Below are positions 45,223 through 57,099 of a DNA stretch of 64,000 nucleotides, piece after piece (positions within the stretch are counted from its first letter, which is position 1; the number at the start of each line of letters is the position of its first letter). Source of the DNA: Amorphophallus konjac (lineage: Eukaryota; Streptophyta; Magnoliopsida; Alismatales; Araceae). The DNA lies in the NCBI GenBank assembly GCA_022559845.1, contig CM040118.1:444476053-444540052 (forward strand), written 5' to 3'. Made by a program: the position numbers and the translations under genes. The notes beneath the pieces were generated by a model that was given only the letters and a program-made list of their open reading frames with translations, had not been told where the DNA came from and searched no databases.

Positions 45223-47408
45223 TGTTGAAATTAGATAGAAGGCTCTTTCACCACAAAATGTGGATCTAGAGGGGGGTGAATAGATCAGCTGGCCAATAAA
45301 AAATTCTGCCTAGATTCAGATGCGGAATTAAAAGAACACTGATCAAACACAGTCAATGCACCGGATAATAGAGATAAGATCTGCTAGACATACAAGCAAC
45401 CACACGAGAGGCACAAAGAATTTTAGGTGGTTCGGTCAATTCCGACCTACGTCCACCCCACAGTAAACTCGAATGTGGATTACTACTGATACACAGCTTC
45501 AATCTGCTGGGCACTACAGCTTGCCAACAACGGCTGGGGCTTACAGCTTATCCCGACCAGAGGAACCTCCTCTGCAACAGCTGAGCTTCACAGCTTGCTC
45601 TGCTGGGCTCTACAGCTTAGCCGACCAGAGGTAACACCTCTGCACACCGCTGCCTCACAGCTTGATCGAACAAGAGTTTTCAAAAGAAAAAATAACAAAG
45701 ACTGAAAAGCAAGAAACATATAATCAAATGGAATGAAAACCAAAATGACTGTAACTCAAATTGAGTAATATCAGCTCTGGTATCTGAACCAAGAGATTGA
45801 TTCACAAGCTCTCATATAACTCTCTCAACTCATCTCTCTCACTTTCTTCTTCTCTCCTTTTCTTCTTCTCTGCTTTTCTTCTCTTTGGATCTCAGTGGCT
45901 CTCTGCTGCCTCAGGTTTGTCTCACTGTATATACTTGCCCCTAGTCGATCAGCCTTCAACAGAAGATAAATACTTCTATATATATCAGCAGCAGATTGGA
46001 TAAGGGCGCGTGGCTTCCACGTTTTCCCGCCCAAGGAATTCGCCAGATCCGAGGTGCTTTCAACCACGTGGCAGCATCTGGTCACCTCGTCCTCCTGGGA
46101 TCACGAGCCATGTCAGCAATCTCAGTAACAAATCCCTGTCAGACAGAGTATCGGATTATCAGGTTAAGTGAAGAACTCTATACAGACTTTGTAAGATGAA
46201 ATGCCTTGTGTAGACATTATGATGTACAGACTTTGTGAAACGTGAATGTAATGTATAGACTTCAGTGTATAGACTATGTGAAGGCGAGTGCAATGTACAG
46301 ACTCCATGAGACTCTAATGAAGACAGATGATGTATAGACTTCAGGACTGATGCACGATGCAGACTCGTCCAATGTATACACATGCTTGTTGTTCAGTCTT
46401 CACGAATGATGTACAGACTTGTAATGTGTAGACTTTGGCAAGGCAACGTCGATAAAGCAACCAATGTACAGACTTACTGAACTGAGCATAGGTAAAAGAT
46501 ATGAGGAATGTGTAGACTTACTTAGTTCAGTTCAGAACGTAGGTAATGATCAATGTATAGACTTAACAGTCGCCCTGGCTGTACAGACTTGGTCACAAAC
46601 TGAACAGTCGGTTGTATAGACTTGCACAAACCAAAGTCTGTACAGACTTGAAATGAAAACCAATGTATAGACTTCGTGAGCGCCTAGAGGATATACAGAC
46701 TTAGTGACTGTACAGACTTGGAAGGCTCAGCGAAGGATGTACAAACTTGGTCACAAACTGAACAGTCGGTTGTATAGACTTTGCTCAATGCCTGAGACGC
46801 TAACAGAGACGCTGGACTCTGTACAGACTTGAGCGATGTATGGGCTTAGCTTCGTGCAAGCTACAGTCCAATGTATGGACTTTGAAGTTCAACTGGTGAG
46901 TGTACAGACTTCACCAATGAGACGCTCATTGTACAGACTTGGCACCGACCAATGTATAGACATGACAATGCTGAATGAACGAATGAGCAATGTATAGACA
47001 TTGGGTGCCACAATGTGCAGACTTCACGATGTATGGACTTGAGTGTTCGTGTGAGCTGCACTGTATAGACTTTAACAAAATGCCTAAGACGCTGCATGAG
47101 ACACTAGACAGACAGATAGTGTATAGACTTGCACTCTGGGGGTGTCGACCCACCTGAGAAGGGGGTCGACCCACTACTATCCAGACTAAACAAGGAAAAG
47201 TATAGGCTCTATGTTCATGCTGCAATGCACTGTGTAGACCTGTGAGTGTGTGCATAACAATATATAGACTCTGACTGCATTATATACACAAACAACCTGA
47301 TCAAAACAATTTCATCAAAATAAGAACAATTGCCAATCAATCAAAACAAGCTGTTGCCAATGAAGTAAAACTTATTGTCAACATCATCAACACAGAGGGG
47401 TCACAACA
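45223..47408 (-). repeat. 5' LTR of the nested copia element
   Basis: Same ends and motif array as 35792-37977. A TATATAC stretch near 45928-45935, read on the minus strand, is the likely TATA box, with CT/GA-rich leader sequence at 45830-45895. Followed on the plus strand by the target duplication GGCAA. Confidence 0.95.
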
Positions 47409-48790
47409 GGCAATACACTCCACTTTAAGAGCACTAGAAGCAGAATATACCCTGTGCCGGGGGCATGTGAAGAGAAAGATACCTCACTCTGGGGCATCAG
47501 AAGCAGCAATACGCCCCACCTTGGGGGCATCAAAAGCAGCAATACACCGCACCTTGGGAGCACAAGAAGCAAACATTCCCCCGGTGTGTCTGGGCAGAAG
47601 AAAAGAATTCACCCCGACCTGGGGACACTCGAAGAAAGAAGCACATCCCGCCACAGGGGCACATTAAGAGAACCCCTCCCACCTCGGAAGCATAAGAAAG
47701 AGAAGAATACACCCTGGTCTGGGGGATTTTTAAGAAACAACACACCCCCTCTATGGGAGACAAAGCTACACCTCGACCTGGGGACACATGCAGAGCATCC
47801 ACCCCGCTCAGGGGGCACAAAGAGATACACTCCGCCCTTGGCACATAAGAAGCAGAAGCATTTACCCCGACCCGGGGGCACAGAAGCGAAGAGACATACA
47901 TCCCGACCTGGGAGCATATGAAGAAAGAATACACCCTGGCTTAGGGGCGTCAAAAGGAGAAACATACACCCTGCTATGGGGGGCATAAGAAGTAGAGGAA
48001 TTCACCCCAGCTTAGGGGCATAAGAAAAAAAAAACACACCTCGGCCTGGGGGCACACAAAGAAAGGAAAGCACCCAGCTTAGGGGCATTTGAAGAGAGCT
48101 ACAACCCTCCTTGGGGGCATTTGAAGAAGAAACATATCCCACCTAGGGGCATAGAAGTCGTGAAGAGTATACCCCGGCTCGAGGGTATTTGAAGAGATAC
48201 CCCGTCTTGGGGGCATTTAAAAAAAAACACACCTCGGCCTGGGGGCACACAAAGAAAGGAACGCACCCAGATTAGGGGCATTTGAAGAGAGCTACACCCC
48301 GCCTTGGGGGCATTTGAAGAAGAAACATATCCCACCTAGGGGCATAGAAGCCGTGAAGAGTATACCCTGGCTCGGGGGCATTTGAAGAGAGCTACACCCC
48401 GTCTTGGGGGCATTTAAAAAAAAACACACCTCGGCCTGGGGGCACACAAAGAAAGGAACACACCCAGCTTAGGGGCATTTGAAGAGAGCTACATCCCGCC
48501 TTGGGGGCATTTGAAGAAGAAACATACCCCACCTGGGGGCATAGAAACCGTGAAGAGTATACCCCGGCTTGGGGGTATTTGAAGAGAGCTACACCCCGCC
48601 TTGGGGGCATTTGAAGAAGAAACACACCTTGGTCTGGGGGCATAGAATCCATGAAAAATACACCCCGCCTGGGGGCATAGAATCGAAGAGGCAAAACACA
48701 CCCTTCAGGGGGACGCCTACGAAATAAAGCTACACCCCAACCTGGGGGCACATTAAGAGAAATACACTCCAGTGCGGAAGCATTAATGAG
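47409..48790 (+). repeat. LARD tandem array 1, right part, with higher-order units
   Basis: Continuation of the array at 33045-35791. Between 48036 and 48620 a block of about five monomers, beginning CACCTCGGCCTGGGGGCACA, repeats three times at roughly 195 bp spacing, a small higher-order structure like that of satellite DNA. Confidence 0.85.
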
Positions 48791-48825
48791 AAAAGAAGAG
48801 CAGAATAAAGAAAAAGGGGACACAT

Positions 48826-49800
48826 GTGGCAGACGTGGTCTTCGAGCCCGCCTCATCCCACAAAGGAAGAGAAGAAAAGAAAGAAAAGACATGTGAGGCA
48901 AACGTGGTCCTCGAGCCCACCTCATCACACAAAAGAAGAGAAGAAAAGAAAGAAAAAGGGACACATGAGGCAGACGTGGTCTTCGAGCCCGCCTCATCCC
49001 ACAAAGGAAGAGAAGAAAAGAAAGAAAAGACATGTGAGGCAAACGTGGTCCTCGAGCCCGCCTCATCACACAAAAGAAGAGAAGAAAAGAAAGAAAAAGG
49101 GACACATGAGGCAGACGTGGTCTTCGAGCCCGCCTCATCCCACAAAGGAAGAGAAGGAAAGAAAGAAAAGACACGTGAGGCAAACGTGGTCCTCAAGCCC
49201 GCCTCATCACACAAAAGAGGAAGAGAAGAAGAAAAGAGACACGGGGCAAACATGGTCTTTGCACCTGCCCCTCCACAAAAGAAGAAGAGAAGAAGGAAAA
49301 AGAGCAATTACGGGGCAAACATGGTCTTTGCACCTGCCTCTCCATAAAAGAAGAAGAGGAGAAGAGAAAGAAGAGTCACGAGGCAGACGCGGTCCTTGCA
49401 CCCGCCTCTCCACATAAAATAAGAAGAGAAGAAGAGAAAGAACAGTCATGAGGCGAACATGGTCTTTGCACCTGCCTCTCCATAAAAGAAGAAGAGAAGA
49501 AGAGAAATAACAGTCATGAGGTGAACATGGTCTTTGCACCTGCCTCTCCACAAAGAAGAAGAGAAGAAGGAAAAAGAGTCACGAGGCAAACACGGTCTTT
49601 GCACCTACCTCTCTGTAAAAGAAGAAGAGAAAGAACAGTCACGAGGCGAACATGGTCTTTTGCACCCGCCTCTCCATAAAATAAGAAGAGAAGAAGAAAA
49701 AAAGAGTCACGAGGCGAACATGGTCTTTGCACCTACCTTTTCACACAAAGAAGAAGAAAAGAAGAGAAAGAAGAGTCACGAGGCCAACTTTTACCTCCGA
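48826..49800 (+). repeat. LARD tandem array 2 (about 70 bp units, 141 bp dimers)
   Basis: Unit: GAGGCAGACGTGGTCTTCGA, then GCCCGCCTCATCCCACAAA and GAAGAGAAGAAAAGAAAG. From 48826 to 49200 two variants alternate, giving 141 bp dimers at 48830, 48971 and 49112. From 49200 the units drift to about 65 bp. Because 141 is a multiple of three, frames of up to 197 codons stay open here in two phases; these are artefacts unless proven otherwise. Confidence 0.88.
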
Positions 49801-49819
49801 CCTTCAGCCATTAAACAAA

Positions 49820-50430
49820 TAGAAACCGACTAAACCTTCCGCCGATGTGGCGTTAAACTGACTAGACCATCCGCCGACGGGGCGTTAAACCGACTAGACC
49901 TTCCGCCGACGGGGCGTTAAACCGACTAAACCTTTCGCCGATGGGACGTTAAACCGACTAAACCTTCCACCGACGGGGCGTTAAATCGACTACACCTTCC
50001 GCCGACGGGGCGTTAAACTGACTACACCTTCCGCCGACGGGGCGTTAAACTGACTAAACCTTCCGCCGACGGGGCGTTAAACCGACTAGATCTTCCACCG
50101 ACGGGGCGTTAAACCGACTACACCTTCCGCCGACGGGGCGTTAAACCGACTAGACCTTCCACCGACGGGGCGTTAAACCGAATAGACCTTCCGCTGATGG
50201 GGCGTTAAACCGACTAGATCTTCCGCCGACGGGGCATTAAACCGACTAGACCTTCCGTCGATGGGGCGTTAAACCGACTAGACCCTCCGCCGACGGGGCG
50301 TTAAACCGACTAGACCCTCCGCCGACGGGGCGTTAAACCGACTAGACCTTCCGCCGATGGGGCGTTAAACCGACTAGACCTTCCGCCGAAGGCGCGTTAA
50401 ACCGACTAAACCTTCCACCGACGGGGTGCT
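49820..50430 (+). repeat. LARD tandem array 3 (32 bp units)
   Basis: About 19 copies of a 32 bp unit, GACTAGACCTTCCGCCGACG then GGGCGTTAAACC, head to tail with few substitutions (mainly transitions). Units are contiguous with no spacers. Confidence 0.92.
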
Positions 50431-50439
50431 AAACCGACC

Positions 50440-50770
50440 AACTCTCAGCCATCGGGGCTTCAAACCGACAGATATCCCACCATCGGCCTCTGAGCCAACA
50501 GCTATTCAATTATCGACCTCCGGGTCGACAGCTATTCAATCATCGGCCCCTGAGCTGACAGCTATACAATCATCGGCCTCTGAGCTGACAGCTATTCAAT
50601 TATCGACCTCCGGGTCGACAGCTATTCAACCATCGGCCCCTGAGCCGACAGCTACCTCATCATCGGCCCCCTAGCCAACAGCTACCTCATTATCGGCCTT
50701 CGGGTCGACAACTGTATAATCATTGGCTCCTAGCCGACAGCTCCCTCATCATTGGCATCCCAACCAACAG
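50440..50770 (+). repeat. LARD tandem array 4 (about 30 bp units)
   Basis: About 11 copies of GACAGCTATTCAATCATCGG followed by CCTCTGAGCC, with variants. It merges at its left edge with array 3 through CATCGGGGC-type transition units. Confidence 0.88.
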
Positions 50771-50889
50771 CTTCCCAGTTAAAAAATAGACCTCTCACCT
50801 TAGCTCGAACCCTTCCCCGGCTAGAGAATAGAAGAATAAACCTTCCGTGTTGGTCCGGACCCTTCCCCGGCCAGAGAACAAAAAAGACC

Positions 50890-51420
50890 CTTCTCTTCGA
50901 CTCTCGCAGTCCGCTTCCCACCTTCGGCTCCTGCAGCCCGCTTCCCAATTTTGGCTCTTGTAGCTTGCTTCCCAATTTTGGCTCTTACAGTCTACTTACC
51001 TTTGGCCTTCGTGGCATGCTTCCCAATTCTGGCTCTCGTAGCCTGCTTACCTTTGGCCTTCGTGACCTGCTTCCCAATTCTGGCTCTCGTAGCCTGCTTA
51101 CCTTTGGCCCTCATGGCCTGCTTCCCCGATTTGGCTCCCGCAGCCTGCTTCCCATAATTTTGGCTCTTGCATCCCGCTTCCCAATATCTTTTGCTCTTGC
51201 AGCCTGCTTCCCAGAATTCGGCCTTTACGGCCTGCTTCCCAGAATTCGGCCTGCACGGCCCGCTTCCCGTAACTTCGGCTCTTGCAGCCCGCTTCCCAAC
51301 TTCGGCTCCTGCAGCCTGCTTCCCATAATTTGGCTCTCGCAGCCCGCTCTCCTCGATTTTTAGCTATTACGGCCTACTTCCGATATCAACTTCGGCTCTT
51401 ATGGCCCGCTTCACCAATGT
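50890..51420 (+). repeat. LARD tandem array 5, first block (about 27 bp units)
   Basis: About 20 copies of CTTGCTTCCCAATTTTGGCT followed by CTTGTAG, more diverged than array 3. A second block of the same unit lies at 52640-52985. Confidence 0.85.
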
Positions 51421-51907
51421 CCTTCCGGCCCTTCACGGTCTCCTTCCTCAGCACCTTGGTTGCTACTTTGATTCTATATGCACATACAAGATACATATAC
51501 GTAACGACAGTATGTTCTTATGTAAAAAAAAAAGAAGAATGTTTGATCGCCCTATTTGCATGCTTGATTATAATATAGAATAATACACCTCCTTGGAATT
51601 TTCTAGGACCGTGCTTCCTTGCTAAATAATATCGCCCCGATTCCGGATCCACATGCGTCATGGCACACGCTCAAAGGAAACACAATTATGGCGGGTGCAC
51701 ACGTCAAGGGGAAGAGTCATGGCTGAATTTCTAAGCCCAACTCACAAAATAAACCTGAGGCAACACTCCCACACTTAGTACTTAATGTGTTCAATAGCTT
51801 TCAGCCATAGGGATTGCCCGAATTCCTCCTTAGCACTCTACGGAGACTTGAATTCCTGCACTCGCGTGAAAGGTAATCGTGAGGAAAAAGTTGCCTACCC
51901 CCACTGT

Positions 51908-51952
<45 letters not shown>

Positions 51953-51974
51953 TCAAGAAAAAAAGAGAGAAACG
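51421..51974 (+). other. LARD internal stretch with GA microsatellite
   Basis: No gene seen. Mostly unique sequence, with a (GA)n microsatellite at 51912-51948. Confidence 0.6.
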
Positions 51975-52220
51975 TGAATCCGAGTAGTCAGGAATCCCCA
52001 TTGAGACATATGAGGAGACTCGCGTGAAATGGTGAAGCGAATTGCAACAGGGACGAAGCCTAGTAGCAGGGAATCCCCATTGAGACACATGAGGAGACTC
52101 ACGCCAAACGGTGGAATCCGTAATAGAATCACAATAAGGACGGATCCTAGTAGCCGGGAATCCCCATTGAGACACATGAGGAGACTCACATCGAACGGTG
52201 AAATCCGCTACCAAAATAAA
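51975..52220 (+). repeat. LARD tandem array 6 (three copies of about 80 bp)
   Basis: Three copies of GGAATCCCCATTGAGACAYA followed by TGAGGAGACTC and about 50 bp of related sequence, at about 51990, 52070 and 52150. 52221-52639 is unique, A/T-rich sequence with no gene seen. Confidence 0.85.
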
Positions 52221-52639
52221 CAGATGGGGGCTGTGTGAAGCTACCGAAAGTCGAAAGCCTGAAACTAATGTGTAGGCGCTGGAGTGATCCTCGAGTGTCA
52301 CTAGGAAAACCTGCATATCCCTATGGTTAGGGCCCTTTGTTCACACATTTGCACTGACATGCTACAGAGAATTGCCTCGGGTGAAATGCGTGAATTAAGG
52401 CTATGCATGCAAGACGCGCGATATCCTCTTGACGGGTGCAACACCCCTCAATTGTACCTCCTGACCCGCACTGCGTCTGCGAATTATGGGCGATGTCCCC
52501 ATCCTATCCCCTATAGAGGGAGCTGCCTTACGTATATTTACGTTATGCCTGCTAATGAATGCCTGCATGTTTGAATAAAAATAATAATAAAAAAATAAAT
52601 AATAAAAAAATGTGTGTGTATACAATAAACTCAATCTCG

Positions 52640-52985
52640 ACTATCACAGCCTACTTTCCCAGCTCTAGCTCGTAGAGCCCAATCTTGGCCCTCACGACCT
52701 ACCTCCCGCCCTCACGGCTCGCCAATCTCTTTACTTTGGCTTCTCTAGCCTGCTCTCTCAATTTCGGCTCTTGTAGCCTGCTTCCCAGTTTTGGCTCTTG
52801 TAGCCTGCTCCCCTTTGGCCCTCATGGCCTGCTTCCCAATTTTGGCTCTCGTAGTCTGCTTCCCTTCGGCTCCCGTAGCCCACTTTTCGATATACTTCGG
52901 CCCCCGTGGCCCGCTTTCTCAATTTTGGCTCTGGCAGCCTGCCCCCCAAATTTTGGCTTTCGCAGCCCGCTTCCATGATTTGTGG
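52640..52985 (+). repeat. LARD tandem array 5, second block
   Basis: About 12 copies of the GCTTCCCAATTTTGGCTCTT unit seen at 50890-51420. The two blocks are separated by arrays and unique sequence, so the unit was expanded twice or the array was split. Confidence 0.82.
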
Positions 52986-53199
52986 ACACTAAATAAATTC
53001 TCACCCCATGTTTATGTACAGGGGAATATAGAAGAGGAGAAAAGAGGAGATAAGGTGAAGAGGCGAAAAGAAGAAAAGGAAACACTCTTGAAGTGCTCCA
53101 ACGGAGCAGTAGCCTGCAAGCCCTCCAGCGGCACACTACTAAGTGCCCTCAGCGGCACACTCATTGTGAAGCCTCCAGCGGCACGCCCTTCTGTCGCCC

Positions 53200-54050
53200 C
53201 AACGTCAGTTTCTGACACCCCGTCGGCACTGATGAAGAGACAAAGAGACCAACAAACCATGTCAGCTCCCAGCACCCTGTCAGCACTGATGAAGAGAAGA
53301 ATAGACTAACAAACCATGTCAGCTCCTTTCACCCTGTCGGCACTGACGAAGAGACAAAGAGACCAACAAACCATGTCAGGTCTCGGCACCCTGTCGGCAC
53401 TGACGAAGAGACAAAGAGACCAATAAACCAGGTCAGCTCCAGGCACCCTGTCGGCACTAACGAAGAGACAAAGAGACCAAAAAACCACGTCAGTTCCTGG
53501 CACCCTGTCGGCACTGATGAAGAGAAGAAGAGACGAATAAACCATGTCAGTTCCCGACACCCCATTGACACTGATGAAGAGAAGAAGAGACCAATATACC
53601 ACGTCAGGTCCCGGCACCTCGTCGGCACTGATGAAGAGACAAAGAGACCAAATGTTACGCCAGTCCCCCGCACCCCATCGGCACTGACAAAGAGAAGAAG
53701 AGACCAACATACCACGTCAGTCCTCGGCACCCCGTCGGCACTGATGAAGAGAAGAAGAGACAAATATACTACATCAGTTCCCGGCACCCTGTCGGCACTG
53801 ACAAAGAGAAGAAGGGACCAACAAACCATGTCAGTTCCCGACAACCTGTCGGCACTGACGAAGAGAAGAAGAGATCAGCAAACTATGTCAGCTCCCGACA
53901 CCCTGTCGGCACTGATGAAGAGAAAAAGAGACAAACAGACCATGTCAGCTCCCGACACCCTATCGGCATTGATGAAGAAGAGAAGAGACAAGCATGCCAT
54001 GTCAGCTTCCGACACCCCGTTGGCACCGACGAAGAGAAAAAGAGACCAGT
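53200..54050 (+). repeat. LARD tandem array 7 (57 bp units)
   Basis: About 15 copies of CCCTGTCGGCACTGACGAAG followed by AGACAAAGAGACCAACAAAC and CATGTCAGTTCCCGACA. The unit of 57 bp (19 codons) keeps frames open on both strands over the whole block. It ends 50 bp before the polypurine tract and 3' LTR. Confidence 0.9.
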
Positions 54051-54094
54051 ACACCCACGGGCACCGCCCGGCTCATCCTTCGCCTGCGCTACCC

Positions 54095-54110
54095 GTGGGT
54101 GGGGGGCATT
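54095..54110 (+). other. Polypurine tract of the LARD
   Basis: GTGGGTGGGGGGCATT directly precedes the 3' LTR start TGTGGATATGC. It is G-rich with a few pyrimidines. Position and orientation agree with the PBS at 32247. Confidence 0.65.
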
Positions 54111-57054
54111 TGTGGATATGCAAAATTGCACGCCCATACGTCCCAACTAGTCTAGCATCAACAACGACTCCAAACAAAAAACCACGGGGAAGATGGGCCA
54201 TCCAAACTCTCCAAACAATCGCATATACTACTGTGAAGTCGTCCCCAGAGTCTCAACAGTGAAGAGAAATCAACCACCAAGAGCCCCATAATCCATGGGT
54301 CTCGAAGAAAATCAGATGGGCCACAACTCGCGCTCACAATGGGCTCAGAACTGCGCATTTAGCCCCTTCAGCAGCATGCCCCTTCAGCGGCACGCCCCCA
54401 TGGCCCTCCAGCGGCACGCCCCTTCAGCGGCACGCCCCCAGGGCTCTTCAGCGGCACCCCCCCAGGGCTCTTCAGCGGCACGCCCCTTCAGCAGCACGCC
54501 GCCAGGGCCCTTCAGCGGCACGCCCCTTCAGCAGCACGCCCCCAGGGCTCTTCAGCGGCATGCCCCTTCAGCGGCATGCCCTCAGGCCCCTCCAGCGGCA
54601 CACTCTGTGCCCCTTCAGCGGCACGCCCTTTGGGCTCTTCAGCGACACACCCCGCTGGCCTTCAGCGGCACACCCTTTGCCCTCTTCAGCGGCACGCCCT
54701 TTAGGCCCTTTAGCGGCACGCTTGCCGTGTCTTCCAGTGGCACGCCCTTTTGGCCCTCTCAGTGACACGCTTGATGTGCCTGCCAGCGGCACGCCATTCA
54801 GGCTCTTCAAAGGCACGTTCCGACAGACGAGATCTTGCGCCCATGCCCTATAGATCCTTGGCGCGTAGTGAGCTGTCCGAGGTGTCGGCCGAAGGTTGGG
54901 CCACGCAGGCTACTCCTCTACCACCAAGGACGGGGGAAGTCAAACCCCATCATGACCGGTCGCTTCCCACCTCCGACTACCGTGCTCGAATGCTTCCGCC
55001 GTGGAGGATATAAAAACCCCTCTCCTTCGATACACGGAGAGGAGGATAGCGGACAGAGAAGAGAAGAAGAGAAAGAGAAGAGGAGGAGAAGAGAAGAAGA
55101 TGGAAGAGAGGAAGAGAGGGGAGAGGGCTCGCCGCTCCACCCAGCGTCGCCGTTTATGTGAAGAGGGAAGAGAGGAAGAGAGGGAGAGGGCTCGCTGCTC
55201 CACCCACCGCCGCCGTTTGTGCGAAGAGGGAAGAGAGGAAGAGGAGTAGAAGAGGAGGGGAGGCTCTGCCTCCCCCTTCCTGCTGCTCCGTCCGCCGCCG
55301 TCCGCGCGAAGAGAAGAAGATAAGAAGGAGAGAAGAGGAGTGAGTGAAGAGAGGGCGTGAGGTCTGGGAGGAGAGGGGCCAGTGTTCCACCCCCCACCAT
55401 GTCTTGTTCTTTCTTGCTTTTCCTGTTTCCATGTTTTCCTTTTGTTACAATGTATTAGTCCCCTCGGGGCATTCCTCTTGTGAGTATAGAAATAGAAGGC
55501 TTGCGAATATTTTTGATATCTTTCTAAGACATTCCTCGCGTGTTTGCATCCCTTGGTGTTTTCCTCTCCCTCTTCTTCCCCATCGGTTTGGCCTCCGACA
55601 GTGATCTTTCCCCCTTTGCGTTTCACCCTCGTAGGACCTCTGACCCTAATCCTCGGCCATTCGCCTATGGGGGGGTTACTCCCCTTGGCCTCTCAACAGC
55701 ATGCTCTCACCCAGGGCCCTTCAGCGGCATGCCTCTGGCGGCCTTCAGCGGCACACCCATGGGGCGCTTTGCCAACACGCTCTATGCGCTCCTTCAGTGG
55801 CACGCTCCTACCACCCCTCAGCGGCACGCTGCCTAGTCACCCTTCCCCGGCACGCCCTTTTTCCGTCCTTCTTCGGCACAGCCCCTTGGCGGCACACCCG
55901 GGCTCTTCCTAGTCTAGCACGCCCTCGAGGCTTCCTGGCCGACACACCAGCCACCACTCCCCTCCTTCTTGCCCGGTGCACCCCCGGCCAGCCTTGAAGA
56001 GGTTTCCCGTCCGTCGTTCCCTCTGAGTTTTCCGGTGTTTCATTAAGGTGTTGCTGCTCTCGGGCGCCCACCTCCAGTTGTCAGGTTACGCCACTCCTTG
56101 TGGGCGCGTTCCCTGTATCTCCCTTACACTCGGGTCAAGGGCAGATGCTGCCGAATTTTTGTTATAAATAATAATACGTTGAAAAGGCAAAAGAAAGCAA
56201 CAAACAAATGGGGCAATAACAGATTAAAAGGCAGAGAGAAAGCAACAAACAAATAAAAAGAACAACGGTAAAACGCTTTAACCAAGACAAGGGAACCGTA
56301 ATCAATACAAAGAGAGTCGAAACGAATGACGACTAAGCAACTTGAGTATCCATCCTCAGGAGAGAAAGAATGAAAGATAATCAGGGGAAGGAAAGAAGAA
56401 ATTCATGCGAATTGAATAAAAATCAAGAGAGAAATAAAAAGTAAGAAGATGCAAGAATGAAGGAGGGGTGGGCCCTTTCCAAACTCTCCCCCGGCACGCC
56501 TTCAACCCTTCGCCGGCACGCCTTCCCGGTCTCCCTTGGCCGACACACCCCAACCTGTGCTTCCCCGACACGCCCTCTTGGAGCCTTTCCCGGCACATCT
56601 AGCCAGGCCCTTCACCGGCACACCCTTCATGGCCCCTCGCCGGCACACCCGCTTGGCCCTTCGTCGACACGCTCCCCTATACCCTTCACCGGCACGCTCA
56701 ATTCATCCCTCGCCGGCACACCCGCTCTCCCTTCGCCGGCACGCCCGCGCCCTTCGCCGGCACGCCCCAGCCTAGCAGCTCTTCGCCGGCACACCCGCCT
56801 GCGCCCTTCGCCGGCACGCCCCTTTAGCCACCGTCGCCGGCACGCACCTGTGACCCCTTTACCGGCACGCTCCCCCTTACGCTCAGCGGCACGCTGCACG
56901 TCCTTCGCCGGCACGCCCTTTCGTGCCCCTCGCCTGCACTCTTGCTTGCCCCTTCGTCGGGACACTCTCCCAACCCCTCTCCGGCACGCTCTCCCTGCCT
57001 TCGCCGGTACATCCCTTTTGCCCCCAACGGCCCACTTTTCCTTCCAAAATAAAA

Positions 57055-57099
<45 letters not shown>

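Larger units (their letters stand above)
35792..47408 (-). mobile_element. Complete SIRE-like Ty1/copia retrotransposon, 11.6 kb, broken coding region
   Basis: Both LTRs are 2186 bp (35792-37977 and 45223-47408), with TGTTG...CAACA ends and the 5-bp target duplication GGCAA at 35787-35791 and 47409-47413. PBS and PPT lie at the expected inner edges for minus-strand orientation. Gag has a zinc knuckle and long coiled coil. Pol has the copia order protease, integrase, RT, RNase H. The 1.6 kb between pol and the 3' LTR is non-coding; an env-like frame, present in some SIRE relatives, is not seen. It inserted in LARD array 1 in antisense. Confidence 0.95.

Noticed and set aside
49820..50430. CRISPR-like regular 32-bp repeat
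   Set aside because: Units are head to tail with no spacers, lie in a plant retroelement and have no cas genes.
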